Below the pieces are notes generated by a model that was not told the origin of the DNA, ran no database searches, and saw only the letters and a list, made by a program, of their open reading frames with translations. Both the position numbers and the translations under genes were made by a program. From contig CM037868.1 in the NCBI GenBank assembly GCA_021292105.1, positions 23,625,908 through 23,689,907 on the forward strand: a stretch of 64,000 nucleotides of DNA. The letters are read 5' to 3'. Numbering within the stretch: position 1 is the stretch's first letter; each line of letters starts with the position of its first letter. This document shows, piece after piece, positions 22,437-32,679 of this stretch. Origin of the DNA: Anadara kagoshimensis (taxonomy: Eukaryota; Mollusca; Bivalvia; Arcoida; Arcidae).

Positions 22437-23392
22437 GTTATAGTCCGATCACTTATTCAGTGATGAATACCGATGTGGCCTTAAAAAGATCGTGGATTAC
22501 TTACCTCAAATTTTATTAATGCTATATCTAGATCTGTTATTTTTATAACATGTGCTTAAATAGTTTGATCAAATTCCTTATATTAAGTCTAAAAATCAAA
22601 TAAAACCAGTTTTTATCCGACGCGCATCTGAATTCAGATAATGCGTATCACGTAGTAAAATGCATTATCGCCAATAACTTCATCTTTTGAGATAAAAATC
22701 GTGGCTTAGTTAGATGAGCTTGAAGGTTTTGCAGTTTCAAAACATTAAATTAAAAAAATTACGTCGTTCTAGGTCAAACATGTGTAATAAATGAATATTA
22801 TTCATTATTTTTATGTTTGTGCTGTTTTACCTGTTGTCTATTCATCAAAAGTGCAATGGGTTAGCCCGTGACGTATACTGGTTAGAAATAGAAACACCTG
22901 TATAAACCCGTATGGCGTGAATAGGTATTAGCCAATCAGAACCCAATTATGAATAACGTGAATGAAAACTGTCGAATATGCCATATCACATATGAGAGGG
23001 ACAACAGCTACCTTCAATTAATTGCTAAATTTTGACTCCCAAAAACTCAAAAATTACAGTGAATATTAATAATTTAAGCATGAAAATAGAAAAATAGTAT
23101 TTTTAAATACTTATCTTTAAAACAAGACTGCAAACGAACAAGTATTAATTTCTCAACAAACTTTTATCAAAAAAGTTTATTTAAATTTATTCATATAAAT
23201 TAAAAGCAAAAAATTGAAAAAAGCTGAGAATATTAGCAAAAAATATTCAAAATATGAAAAAATATGTTCTTATAACACATGTGAAATTTCAATTCTATTG
23301 AAGTTAAATCAAGTGAGATATCTAAGTTTGAATCACACCACCCATTCAAAACATGTTTTTTCATCACTGAAAATGTGATCGGACTATAGAAT
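22437..23392. mobile_element. Non-autonomous DNA element, TA-flanked inverted ends (~950 bp)
   Basis: The left end tatagtccgatcac...tcagtgatgaa and the right end ttcatcactgaaa...gtgatcggactata are inverted over about 28 bp with few mismatches. The outer TA on each side fits a Tc1/mariner-type TA target. No transposase is seen; the interior is AT-rich. It sits in a gene B intron with its right end about 55 bp from an exon donor. Confidence 0.75.
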
Positions 23393-23446
23393 AAACATTA
23401 AAATTAAGCAACTATCCAATTTATCATAAAAACGATAAAAACTTAC

Positions 23447-23537
23447 ATTACTGGTTAATATCCCAGAAACAATAGGAGCAACTAAACCAGGGATAGTCGC
23501 GGCCATATTGGTAATTCCATATATAACTCCTGCGTAC
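23447..23537 (-). CDS. Gene B exon, transmembrane segment (SLC17-type)
   Basis: A 91-bp exon with acceptor ctttttgtacag and donor gtaagt. It codes YAGVIYGITNMAATIPGLVA and then PIVSGILTSN. The pattern 'YA..I.GI.N....IPG...P...G..T' is strongly typical of SLC17 anion transporters (the segment around TM10-11). It starts in phase 2 and completes a Lys codon with the exon at 24370. It ends in phase 0. Confidence 0.88.
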
Positions 23538-23574
23538 CTGTACAAAAAGATTGAGCGATTAAATGAATGTGGTT

Positions 23575-23895
23575 TTACGTCGAAGTTAAGAATATTTCCC
23601 TCATATCGAGACGTCACCAGCTTTAGGTGAAAGGACAGAAATTTTGACCTTTTCAGTGCGCTCAGGGCAATGTGAAGGGGTGGGTTCTTTTACGTACCAC
23701 GCCTGCCGTGACACGGAGCCTCGGTGTTTACGGTCTCTTCTGAAAGACCCCTTGACTTTCATTTCTTAATGCTGAGTGTATGGCAAAGGAACGGCCACTA
23801 CCTTTTTTTAACTCTTGGTCAGACCTGGCCGGGGTTCGAACCCACAACTTTCACATATGAAGCGAACACTCTACCACTGAGCTACAGTAATGGTT
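23575..23895 (-). mobile_element. tRNA-derived SINE, copy 1
   Basis: On the minus strand the head reads as a tRNA-like promoter: gtagctcagtggtagagt (box A region) and ggttcgaacccc (box B). The body ends at the 'tatcgagacgtcacc' tail block. This copy has the 'tgcgctcagggcaatgtg' body variant. Confidence 0.75.
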
Positions 23896-23944
23896 ACCTG
23901 TGGAACAGTGGAAACACATCTTCAGATTTTTATATCACCGCAGA

Positions 23945-24215
23945 CTAGTTATAGGGGGTGTATATAGGTATCCATGTATGTCTGTCTGTCTGTCCGTGTT
24001 AAATCGTATCCGGGCCAAATCTAATAATTACTTTGTGCGACTGCCATAAAAGTCACATGAATAATCTTCATGGTCCAAAGATGTGTCATGAACTTGAACC
24101 AAGGTCATATAGGAAAAGGTCAAGGTCGAAAGGGAAACATTGAATTCTTGTAGATGCTGGGGTTATTTGGCTCTCAAGAGATAGTTCTAGTTTCAGTTTG
24201 GCACAAATTTCATCG
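23945..24215 (+). repeat. 'GGTCAAGGTC' interspersed repeat, copy 1
   Basis: It begins with (TGTC)n (tgtctgtctgtctgtccg), continues with 'cttcatggtccaaagatgtgt' and two ccaaggtca/ggtcaaggtc boxes, and ends 'ggctctcaagagatag'. The same order is found at 36007-36165 and, reversed, at 45890-46150. Confidence 0.7.
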
Positions 24216-24369
24216 CTCGCAGGCGATTAGCACTGCAGATAAAACCACATTTTAGAGTAATATACTATTAATTAATCAGATAAAATAATGTGATAAATAC
24301 AATGAATTAGATCGAATATCAGAACACGCTTTGCACCAAAAATATGGAAAATTTTATTTAATAATTTAC

Positions 24370-24520
24370 TTGGGTGCAAAATCTACGTGGTTACTGAATA
24401 CTCCAGCTTGACATAATCCAGTTAGCCCAGATCCCAAAGTCAGCAGTACAACCGCCACATATTTATTCTTACATGATATATAACCACAGATTATCATGCA
24501 TATACTTGATCCTATTTGCC
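24370..24520 (-). CDS. Gene B exon, transmembrane segments (SLC17-type)
   Basis: A 151-bp exon with acceptor gtattttcag and donor gtaaat. It codes GQIGSSICMIICGYISCKN, KYVAVVLLTLGSGLTGLCQA and GVFSNHVDFAP. The ending 'G...N..D.AP' followed across the splice by K-YAG is a signature of SLC17 family members ('N..DIAP.YA'). It enters in phase 1 and leaves in phase 2. It represents TM8-TM9. Confidence 0.85.
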
Positions 24521-24689
24521 CTGAAAATACATAAAATAAGATTATTTATTTCTGTACATCAGCATTTTTTTAAATTACATGTTTACCTCAACCACTGAGA
24601 GCACCGTATATTATCTATATCTAAAAATACTTACATTTTATTCGGTTTCTGTCGGATTTTTATACATGTTGCTTGATAATGAAAAAGGA

Positions 24690-24820
24690 TGTGCTTACCC
24701 TTCCGGAGCACCCGGCCTCACTTCCCCGGTGGAAGTTCACGTGTATAACCTAACTTGTCAGTTCCAAAGTTTTTACTTGGATTGTGATTCGGATATGGAT
24801 TAGTATGTTTGTTTTTTTTA
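24690..24820 (+). mobile_element. Penelope-like 3'-tail fragment
   Basis: Clean tail: cttaccttccggagcaccc-like start, ggtggaagttcacgtg, cttgtcagttccaaag and a gtatgtttgttttt end. It lies in a gene B intron. Confidence 0.7.
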
Positions 24821-24867
24821 TTTTGTTGATTACATATAAGTCTGCTCAGTTAAAAAGGCTTGTAGTA

Positions 24868-25085
24868 GGAGTTGAGTTGAGTAATGGTGTTTCAGGTCCC
24901 AGTACTAGTCAAGAATATTCCACTTATATCGAGGCGTCGCCAGTAATAACCGATGGTGCAGAAATATTGCCTGTGCGTTGCGCTGATACAGCAATTTTGT
25001 TTATCGTGTCACACCTGACGTGACACGGGACCTCGTTTATTTTAAGTTCCCATCCGAAAGAACCATGACTTTCAATTCGTATTGC
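24868..25085 (-). mobile_element. tRNA-derived SINE, head-less copy
   Basis: It matches the body and the 'tatcgaggcgtcgccagt' tail block but lacks the tRNA-like head, so it is 5'-truncated. Confidence 0.65.
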
Positions 25086-25089
25086 CGTA

Positions 25090-26180
25090 ATCACTATGTG
25101 CTTTGTAAAGATAAAAGTGCGAGTTTCACCATCCAAATGAAACGCGCGATCTGATTGGTCAATACAGATTAGTAATGTCTTCACGATGCAAAAGTGACAG
25201 AGAGCTGAAGAGACACCAGAAAACCTTGTATTTCTACCGATATCGATGGATTTTAATTAAAAATTAAGAATGGATCGGTAGAATAATGTTTTAGGAAGTG
25301 TTTCGTGCTGTCAGCAAGAGCGAGGTAAGAAAATACTGGAAGTTATCGACTATCGACGCGTGTTTTCGTTTCTGCCGTTTTCGCCAGAAATTTCAAGAAT
25401 TCAATAATGGAAGCTGTCAGACCACAAACCACCAACAATTAAAAAAATTAAAATGGGAGTTTAGTGGGCTGATTAGTCGGACTACCACAGTGGTTGCTGC
25501 TAGTAGGAGGCATCATCTGTAATGACCACAGTTGACCTATCATTTTTCTAACTCAACAAAGATGTCTTTAGCGTGCATTCAGACCATGGCCTCGGATTTT
25601 AGTCTTAGAAATGCTTCCAACAAATAAATTGTTCACGGCATTGGTTTGATCAAGAGACAAAATATAAGAATAATCACCTCTTAAAATTTCATGGTTGCCA
25701 TGGGATTTAAACCCACAATCCTGATTTGAATGTCAGAGATTTTTCAATTATACATAATGTATACGATATGTAGCTAAATTTATAACATTATCGGTGTGAA
25801 CAATGTTATTTATTTCTTTAATGTGTTAAAAAAATCATTGTTGTTTCTATATTTCAAATAGGTTCACACTTCTAAAACAAGAGTACAGATGAGCGGGGCA
25901 ATATTCACTCGTCAATGTTTGTAAATGTTTGTAATGTAAGCAGGGATGATAAAAAAAGTTCTTGCTTCTGGTGAAACAATACCAAATTTAAAATGAATAC
26001 AAAAAAGTCTTGCGTGTTTTTTGGCACTCAAAGGGCAATAACTCCTGAGAAAATTCAAATTCAAACAGCATATGACAAATAGCAGAAAATAATGTGTATC
26101 TGCAAAGCATATACTCGACAACAACGAACGTAATTAAGAACACGAAACAATACAAATGAAAATAATGAATGTATAAGCAA
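25090..26180. other. Gene B intron, no element recognised
   Basis: No exon with SLC17 features and no clear repeat. ORFs at 25298-25522 and 25912-26124 show no protein features that I recognise. Confidence 0.4.
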
Positions 26181-26182
26181 TG

Positions 26183-26494
26183 AGTTGAGTATTGGTTTTT
26201 AACGTCCCAGTCAAGACTATTTCACTTATATCGAGACGTCACCAGCTATAGGCGAAGGTGCAGAAATTTCGCCTGTGCGTTATGCTGACTGCATTATACA
26301 ACAAGGGTCTTTATCGCGACACAGGACTTCGTTTATTTTAAGTTCTTACCCGAAAGAACCGTAATACCATGTGCTTGACGAAAGAACGGAAACAATCCAC
26401 TTTCAAGTCTTGGGTCAGACCCGGTCAGGGATCGAACCCACAACGTTCCACGTACGAGGCGAGCACTCTACCAACTGAGCTACCACAGTGGTTG
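26183..26494 (-). mobile_element. tRNA-derived SINE, full-length copy
   Basis: On the minus strand: head gtagctcagttggtagagtg, box B tgtgggttcgatccctg, middle with 'ggttctttcgggtaagaact', and end 'tggcgacgtctcgatataag'-like. It is one of the more complete copies and defines the family at about 310 bp. Confidence 0.8.
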
Positions 26495-26629
26495 TGTACA
26501 AGCAATGGAGGTAACGTATTAAAGCAATGTATTTGTATAAAAAAGCGTTAACTTGTACAAGCAATGAAGCTAATGCTTTATAGAATAAATGACCAAGGGT
26601 TTTTCTTATAAAATCAGAACTTTTATGTA

Positions 26630-26945
26630 GAAATCAAAAACAAACATACTAATCCATGTCCGAAGCACAATCCAGAAGTGAAGTGAAAACTTTGGAACTG
26701 ACAAGTTATGTTAGACACTTGAACTTTAACCAGGGAAGTGAGGTTGCGTGTTCCGCCACGTGTGTAGTCAAAATTGGTTGAAAGGAACAAGGAACTATGG
26801 GATGACAAATATATCAGGGCGCTCCTGGACAAAAAAACATCCAACTTATAAACAATTCTGAGATATCGGCCCTAAAACTTTTTGAGTGCCTTGATTAGCC
26901 TAGGCTTGTAACGTCCACGGGTCAACAATTTATTTGCAAGCATAG
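26630..26945 (-). mobile_element. Penelope-like 3'-end fragment
   Basis: Starts (minus-strand 3' end) at aaatcaaaaacaaacatact and extends into the last RT codons as far as the 'ttatttgcaag' block. Drifted. Confidence 0.65.
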
Positions 26946-27134
26946 AACAATGAACAACGAATATGACTTAAATTCGGATTTAAATGTACACAAATCTACA
27001 TCGGTTTTTTTACATATCGATAATGAATTTTGCCATTAACATGATTAATGGAGTTAAGTTACGGGTTAGTATTTAAATAATTAAAAGTTGGGACATATTT
27101 TTCGGGATGGTTTAATTTCTTGTACACGACTTAC

Positions 27135-27267
27135 CTGTCCCTTGATATAGTTTCCTTGTCCATGTTGTACTAAGTATACTTTTCGATCTTATTAGATCGG
27201 CAGTATAACCGGCAATAAACGTAGTTCCTGCCTGAAAGATATAGGGGACCGATGACAGTGCACCATT
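27135..27267 (-). CDS. Gene B exon, transmembrane segment (SLC17-type)
   Basis: A 133-bp exon with acceptor ctctatttaacag and donor gtaagt, phase 0 to 1. It codes NGALSSVPYIFQAGTTFIAG and YTADLIRSKSILSTTWTRKL. The family pattern is 'NG..SA.PY......G..AD..R.....ST...RK': the N-G start, PY, AD, R-S-K and S-T-T..RK are all seen. It is TM7 to the intracellular loop. A partial diverged copy of its end lies at 27807-27905. Confidence 0.88.
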
Positions 27268-27514
27268 CTGTTAAATAGAGAGAAACATACATGGTTACAT
27301 TTCAAATGTAACTTATATTTAAAATCACCCAAGATGTTACATGTAATTAAAGGCCGTTCAGAATAAAATAGGAATCCGATATAATTCTTTGCTAACTTGA
27401 AATCAGCTTGACTGTTTATATAAACACTTTGGCATTAGATGGCGATCGTGCAGCGCATTGAAGAAAATCGAATATTGGATACGTTTAAATTGGACGTAAA
27501 TAACCAGAGGAATA

Positions 27515-27585
27515 GAGTGAAGTAATGTGGTTATAGATCAAAATCCAGTCAAGACCCTTTTCACTTGTATCGAGACGGTAAGTTT
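27515..27585 (-). mobile_element. SINE tail fragment
   Basis: A short match to the SINE end block (gtcaagaccc...cacttgtatcgagacg). Confidence 0.5.
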
Positions 27586-27806
27586 TCGGATAATTGAGGT
27601 AAAAAGTGTTGAGACAAAACAACATACCTCCGTCAAAAATCTCAAGACCAGTTAAGGCCACATAGCCACATAGTTTTTATTTTGTCTAAAATAATTTCAA
27701 ACTAAATAGACATAAGATTTAAAATAAACATATTATGTTTTTAATAGTTCATATGCCCAAATTTAAACAAATATGTAAATTCACTTGTGGGTGTTATAAA
27801 ACTGTG

Positions 27807-27905
27807 TTACAAACTTGGGACGGAAAATTTCGCTTGATATACTTTTCTTGTCCATGTAGCAACTTTTAAGGAGTTTTGTACATCTTTAGAATATTCTTTA
27901 AAGGC
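27807..27905 (-). pseudogene. Relic of duplicated SLC17 exon
   Basis: The minus strand reads SLKVATWTRKVYQ where the working exon at 27135 reads SILSTTWTRKLYQ. At DNA level 'acatggacaaga' and 'gtatatcaag' match. The GT donor that follows YQGTG in the working exon is absent here, and the front half does not match. This is a partial, non-functional exon duplication in the intron just upstream (in gene order) of its source. Confidence 0.5.
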
Positions 27906-28113
27906 TGCTGACAAGATAGCCAGCAGAAGACGGGGCGGGGATATCTGGCTCTCAATGGACGGTTCTATTTTACTTTGATCCTTAATTGGGTTGGTTATTG
28001 CTAGGTACCTTCTTCTATAAACATTTAATGGATTCATATTTGTCACTTGTATGTACAGAATGCCCAATTACTTCTTTTTCCCATATTGATTTCATTTCGA
28101 TACAAAAACTCAC

Positions 28114-28266
28114 CTGCTCAATATCAAATTTTAATACTTCTTTCATATATACAGGTAGACTAGTAAGAAGCATATAATCAGTCCAGTTGTGACAAACATG
28201 TCCAATTAAACACGCCCATACCGCCCGAGAGGTAAACACTTCACGCCATGGTACAGAAAATGAAGA
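28114..28266 (-). CDS. Gene B exon, transmembrane segment (SLC17-type)
   Basis: A 153-bp phase 0-0 exon, acceptor gtattaacag, donor gtgagt. It codes SSFSVPWREVFTSRAVWACL, then IGHVCHNWTDYMLLTSLPVY and MKEVLKFDIEQ. 'VPW..I.TS..VWA...H.C.NW..Y.LLT.LP.Y....L.F.I' is the best conserved block of SLC17 transporters (loop to TM7), and every landmark is present. Confidence 0.93.
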
Positions 28267-28328
28267 CTGTTAATACAATAAAAAAACAAAAAGTTATCGT
28301 TATAGTTCAATATTTCCCCGCCTCATAT

Positions 28329-28333
28329 TATAT

Positions 28334-28401
<68 letters not shown>
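28329..28401. repeat. (TA)n microsatellite
   Basis: About 35 TA dinucleotides, interrupted once near the left end, in a gene B intron. Confidence 0.9.
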
Positions 28402-28404
<3 letters not shown>

Positions 28405-28439
28405 CGAATTTTGCAAGAATTGTAACATTATATTTAGCA

Positions 28440-28850
28440 TGTTTAATAAGTAAGGTAATTTTCCCATGTCTTTATGAACTTACAAAGTATAATTAGCTGT
28501 CTCAAATTGCATAAAAGGCGAAACAAAAATTTAAGACGGCCCATTATACTTTGTAAGTTCATAAAAACATTGGAAAATTACCTTATTTCTTATATTTACA
28601 ATATTTATAAAAAAATAATTTAATTGCTTACAGTCTCACATTTTCCATGTTCATTTGAAAATAATTTTGACATGCGCTGTTGTTGCACCTTTTCATAAAA
28701 ATGGGTCGTCTCCTGTCAATCAACGATAGCATTGGACATCTGACGGCATCACGTCAGCGCGTGGAGAATTGTCTCTATGAAGTTGTAAAGTATAGTTGAT
28801 GTCAAATACTTTATTGAAGCAAAGGTATTGCAATTGTAAATACATATCAA
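28440..28850 (-). mobile_element. Inverted-repeat stretch plus repeat related to 50.8 kb
   Basis: 28446-28600 is a palindrome: 'aaggtaattttcccatg' and 'gaacttacaaagtata' on the left recur inverted on the right. 28620-28850 (minus strand) matches 50815-51060 (plus): both have 'atatttacaa', 'ctccacgcgctgacgtgatg', 'ttgattgacagga' and 'aaatgtgagac' in the same order. This is an interspersed, non-coding element present twice in the window. Confidence 0.65.
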
Positions 28851-29131
28851 AAACAAACATACTAATCCATGTCCAAATCACAATCCAGAAGCAAAGTAAA
28901 AACTTTAGAACTGACAAGTTAGGTTAGACACGTGAACTTCCACTAGGGAATTGAGGCCGGGTGCTCCGGAAGGGCAACCACCTCCTGTTTAGCTAGCTAC
29001 ACCCGCCACGTGTTAAATCAAAATTGTGTAAAAGGAACATGGAACTATGAGACGTCAAATATATCCAGGGCAATCCTGGACACAGAAACATCAAACTTAT
29101 CAACAATACTGTGATGACGGCCATAAAACTA
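28848..29131 (-). mobile_element. Penelope-like 3'-end fragment, short uniform type
   Basis: From atcaaaaacaaacatactaa to ccataaaact. Its inner end is within a base or two of that of the copy at 38665-38951, both stopping at 'gacggccataaaact'. Little drift, so relatively young. Confidence 0.7.
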
Positions 29132-29564
29132 TAATTGTGTTTAGGCTTCATGAACACGTTCAATCAAACTGGAAATGATAACGGTTTTTGGTTGATATTT
29201 AGTGACATGTTTTGCCCATTTTTCCAGTTCACTTTTTTCGCGTTTTTAATATGTTTTTGATTATATTAAAAATACTTCATAAATGGTCTGCCTGATTTTG
29301 ACTAGTTTACAGTTTGTACAGGTTTCACGCATTCAGTCAAAGTGCATTTACAAGGAATTTGGCATTGCTTGTTACATTGTAAAGTAATTGGATTTGATGA
29401 TCGCCTATATTGTTACACAAGCTTCCTGCAGCTCTTCACAAATTATGGAAACCTAGGAAATACATATGTAAGTCTACTCAAATACAGCCAACGTTTTTTC
29501 TAGTATTTAATGCAACAGTAATACAAATTGTATTGTGAACTTCAATAAAATAAATCACATAAAC

Positions 29565-29740
29565 CTCTCCGTAAAGGCCACCCAAGGACACCAGTAAAAG
29601 TGGCTTTATGGGCAGATGACCTTTATATACAGGTTCAAATAATGTAAATAAAGAACACTTAAAAACCATTCTACTGGCCTTTATAAACAGGTGGTTATTA
29701 TATAGACGTGACCTTTAAGGCAGGTTGTTCTGTATGTAGA
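29565..29740. mobile_element. 'AAAGGCCACC' palindromic element, copy 2
   Basis: Matches the 17245-17430 element: 'gtaaaggccaccca' at the left, 'tactggcctttataaacagg' and 'acctttaaggcaggttgt' at the right. Confidence 0.65.
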
Positions 29741-29809
29741 CCACGTTAAAACGTTCAAGAATCGTACCTTTTTCGACTGTTTATATCCTATGTTTGTGAC
29801 AATTTAATT

Positions 29810-29898
29810 CCTTTCATTTTCTTTTATCCTTGGGTGATTTTCAGGAGAGTCCGATGTCAGAAAAGCCCAGGCGACAAGCCAGAAAAGTGATAGTCCTC
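29810..29898 (-). CDS. Gene B exon candidate with phase/donor anomaly
   Basis: The minus strand codes GLSLFWLVAWAFLTSDSPEN followed by HPRIKENER. 'G...W..W....SDSP..HPRI...E' is the SLC17 TM6-to-loop motif, so its identity as this gene's exon is strong. Two things do not fit: the acceptor (tatatctcag) gives a start that needs phase 1 while the upstream exon ends in phase 0, and no GT donor follows the conserved part (TAA comes two codons after ENER). Either a base is wrong in the assembly, an unusual splice site is used, or this allele is damaged. The left boundary is approximate. Confidence 0.6.
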
Positions 29899-30359
29899 CT
29901 GAGATATAAAACATATTTTTTATAAATCAAAACACACACACCAGTACATGCATGAAGACACAACGCTGTGGCTGGAATATTTTTCTTCCATTTTCCTATG
30001 TTTGAGATTTCCGCTTGAATAAACGATGGTAGAAATTTCTATCTTCGCCTCCACGTGTGTATATTTACCTACACGTGCAGACATATGCTGACGTCGTCCG
30101 GCGGGAAAATGACACACAAGTCTCAATTTTTTTTAGGAATTTCCATTGCGTTTCAAATGTTTATTTTTGGAGATTAGAATAAATAACTTTTCTGTTTTTA
30201 CCTTATGCATAAACCATATTCAGGTACATTCTGTCCGATGGTCATTTTATTTTTATGTTAAACGTTAAATAACAAAGTTAAATTTACAAAGACAGCGTCG
30301 GTGTCAAGGTAACTTATTATTGAAGCCAAAAAATGACATCAAAATAGAGAAAAATAATC

Positions 30360-30553
30360 AATCATGAGTTTATCCATGAAGGAAAGGGAAATCTAGCCCT
30401 CGGGGTTAAATTTTTTTGTCAGAGTCTTGGCAAGTCTTGTCTCCGACTGAAATACTCAACAGCTCAGGTGAGATTTCCCTATCCTACAAGCCGAGTCTCT
30501 GACTGAAATATTCAACCCCGAGGGTGATTTCCCTATCCTACATGGATACTCAT
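30360..30553. mobile_element. MITE-like element with inverted ends
   Basis: The left 'aatcatgagtttatccatg' and 'ccctcggggtt' recur inverted at the right ('aaccccgaggg', 'catggatactcatgat'). An inner 'tctccgactgaaatactcaac' unit is repeated (near 30440 and 30490). About 195 bp, non-coding. Confidence 0.7.
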
Positions 30554-30873
30554 GATAGATTCTATTAATACTACTGTAAAATAACAAATGTCCGTGGGGG
30601 TTTAAAGTTTGCTATTTTCGTTGCTATGGATGTAGCTAAAGTCTACTCGAAGGAAAACTCTGCTTTTGGGTTTACGTATCTAGAATATCTAGAATAAAAA
30701 CGTTATGAACAATTTCTTTCTAACAACCCAAAATTGTTTGTCGTTCCCTGTCTTGTTTTGTTGTGTTTGTTTATTGACTTATATCGAGTCGTGTTCTTGC
30801 TTTCGTTCACTGAAGTCAACTTAATTGTTTTTTTTTCAGTTACGAATCGCTTTTTTCTCTTAAAATTTAGTAC

Positions 30874-30968
30874 CTGGTATATAGAAAATAGACCCCATCC
30901 GTTGTCAAATCCATGCGCACACAAAAAACCTGATGTTGTAAATGCAGCCACAACGCCGACCATTTTCC
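30874..30968 (-). CDS. Gene B exon, transmembrane segment (SLC17-type)
   Basis: A 95-bp exon, acceptor catttttag, donor gtacta, phase 1 to 0. It codes KMVGVVAAFTTSGFLCAHGF and DNGWGLFSIYQ. 'G..V....SG.L...G..NGW...FY.YG' is the usual family pattern here (TM5-6). The join to the exon at 32481 gives Gly. The join to the 29.8 kb exon is off by one base as noted there. Confidence 0.82.
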
Positions 30969-31334
30969 CTAAAAATGAATTATTTTAATATGAAAAAGTA
31001 AAATAGAAGAAAATTGACTACGAAATAAGTTAAACAGAGCATGGAATTTCTCGGCTGGTCGGAAATGTTCACCAGTCAATTTTTACGAAGTTTCAATATG
31101 ACACTAATTGCTCTTCAACAATAAGTTGTCCCCTGGCACTGCAGTTAAAGCAATTTATATTCTGAATTCCGTCGTATTATGAACTTTTGGCAATAAAACA
31201 CGCCTGCATTATTTTACATTTATACAGGTAGGGCAAAACCCGATTAGTTTCTTGTAAACTATAACAATGTTGTTTGTTGAAAAAGATACTATTCAGTTAA
31301 AAATTAGTTAAACCGAAACACATTGTTTGCAAAC

Positions 31335-31690
31335 TAACCACTGTGGTAATTCAGTTGCCAGTGTGCTCGCTCCGTAAGTGGAAGGTTGTGGGTTCGAATC
31401 CCAACCGGATCTGACCAAAGACTTGAAAGTGGGTAGTGATGTTCTTTCGAAAAGCACTCGGTATTGCAAAGGAAAGTCATCGTTCTTTCAGTTAAAATTA
31501 TAATTGTTTTAAAATAAACGATAGGCGTGGCACGATAAAGAAACTTGCTGTATAATATAATGTCATCAACGAAACACACAGGCAAAATTTCTGCACTTTC
31601 GACTATAGCTGGCGCCGTCTCTATATAAGTGAAATATTCTTGACTGGGACATTAAACACCATTACTGACTCACTCACTCACTTACTCGCT
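31335..31690 (+). mobile_element. tRNA-derived SINE, plus-oriented copy
   Basis: Head at the left (ggtaattcagttgccagtgt, box B gggttcgaatcccaacc), body, and a 3' end of short tandem 'cactcact' repeats at 31668-31690. It is the only near-complete copy in this orientation and shows that the SINE tail ends in a simple repeat. Confidence 0.8.
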
Positions 31691-31699
31691 TATTGTTTG

Positions 31700-32230
31700 C
31701 AAGCTATTTATTTAAATGTGTGCTAATCATTAATTTACTGTTAGTTTGACACACAATGTATTAATTTATCTCACAGCCATTTCTTTCAGTTTTTCATAAT
31801 AAAACATTTGAATATCTAGAAATTACATGAATGTTCATTTTAATATACTGCAAATATTCATGAAAATAGCAGAGAGAAATCGCACGCGAAAATGAGTTGG
31901 TCAACAGTGACTGATCATGTGATCAAGGCGACCTTGATTGCTGTAGAAACAAAAAAATTATTATTGTTATAAATAGTATATATAATTCAGGTGTTTGGAC
32001 AAGAAAGTCAAATTTTTTCTGATACCTGCCATAATTTCTATGCATTTATACATAATATAATAAAGAATCCTGTAGCATCGCTCGAGTTTATAAGTCTGCG
32101 ATTGGTTTATTGACTCTCAAAAACATAAAAAATTAATACAATTATTCCCCTATAATGATTACAAAAGTGATCGTAAAGACACTACAAATTAGAACTCCAA
32201 AAAGAGATCGTCGTCTACATGTATAGATAC
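31700..32230. other. Gene B intron, nothing recognised
   Basis: AT-rich, no exon-like or repeat-like signal noticed. Confidence 0.4.
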
Positions 32231-32455
32231 ACAACATTGACCTGTCCGTTTGCCCCTTGATTTAAATATTCATTATGGACAGGTAAATTTAAGTAATAGG
32301 GATCATGGGTGTACATTTTGTCTATATGATGCGAACACTAATCATGGACAATGTGTATATGTATTAACTGCGAATCCTAACACAACTTATGTATTTGGTG
32401 GACCCTCCTATATGAATATTCCTAATGAAAGGTCAAACGGACTGGTCAATGTTGT
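32231..32455. mobile_element. MITE with ~45-bp inverted ends beside an exon donor
   Basis: The left acaacattgacctgtccgtt and the right aacggactggtcaatgttgt are inverted, and the inverted repeat continues inward to 'aatattcat'/'atgaatatt'. Length is 225 bp. Its right end lies 25 bp from the donor-side edge of the SLC17 exon at 32481. A 69-codon ORF inside it (32250-32459) is not a gene. Confidence 0.8.
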
Positions 32456-32480
32456 TTGATTATATATCAATATAACTGAC

Positions 32481-32568
32481 CGACATTAGGAAGTGTGGTC
32501 AGTTTGCTTCGTTCTGAAGGCGGCGCCCACCTCCCCCACATAGATGTTACAGACGGTGATACCATGCC
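32481..32568 (-). CDS. Gene B exon, transmembrane segment (SLC17-type)
   Basis: An 88-bp exon, acceptor tgtattttag, donor gtcagt, phase 0 to 1. It codes GMVSPSVTSMWGRWAPPSER followed by SKLTTLPNV. 'G...P....W..WAPP.ERS.L' is a hallmark of SLC17 transporters (TM4 to loop). The donor gtcagt is weaker than the gtaagt used elsewhere in the gene. Confidence 0.9.
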
Positions 32569-32679
32569 CTAAAATACAAATAAACAAAGAAGATACATTT
32601 GTATACATAAAATATAATACTTATGATGTACAAAAAAATAAAACATGAATGCTTTCACATGCAAGTATTTAGAATAATT

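Noticed and set aside
32250-32459. 69-codon plus-strand ORF beside the transporter exon
   Set aside because: It lies wholly inside the 225-bp inverted-repeat element and shows no protein family features.
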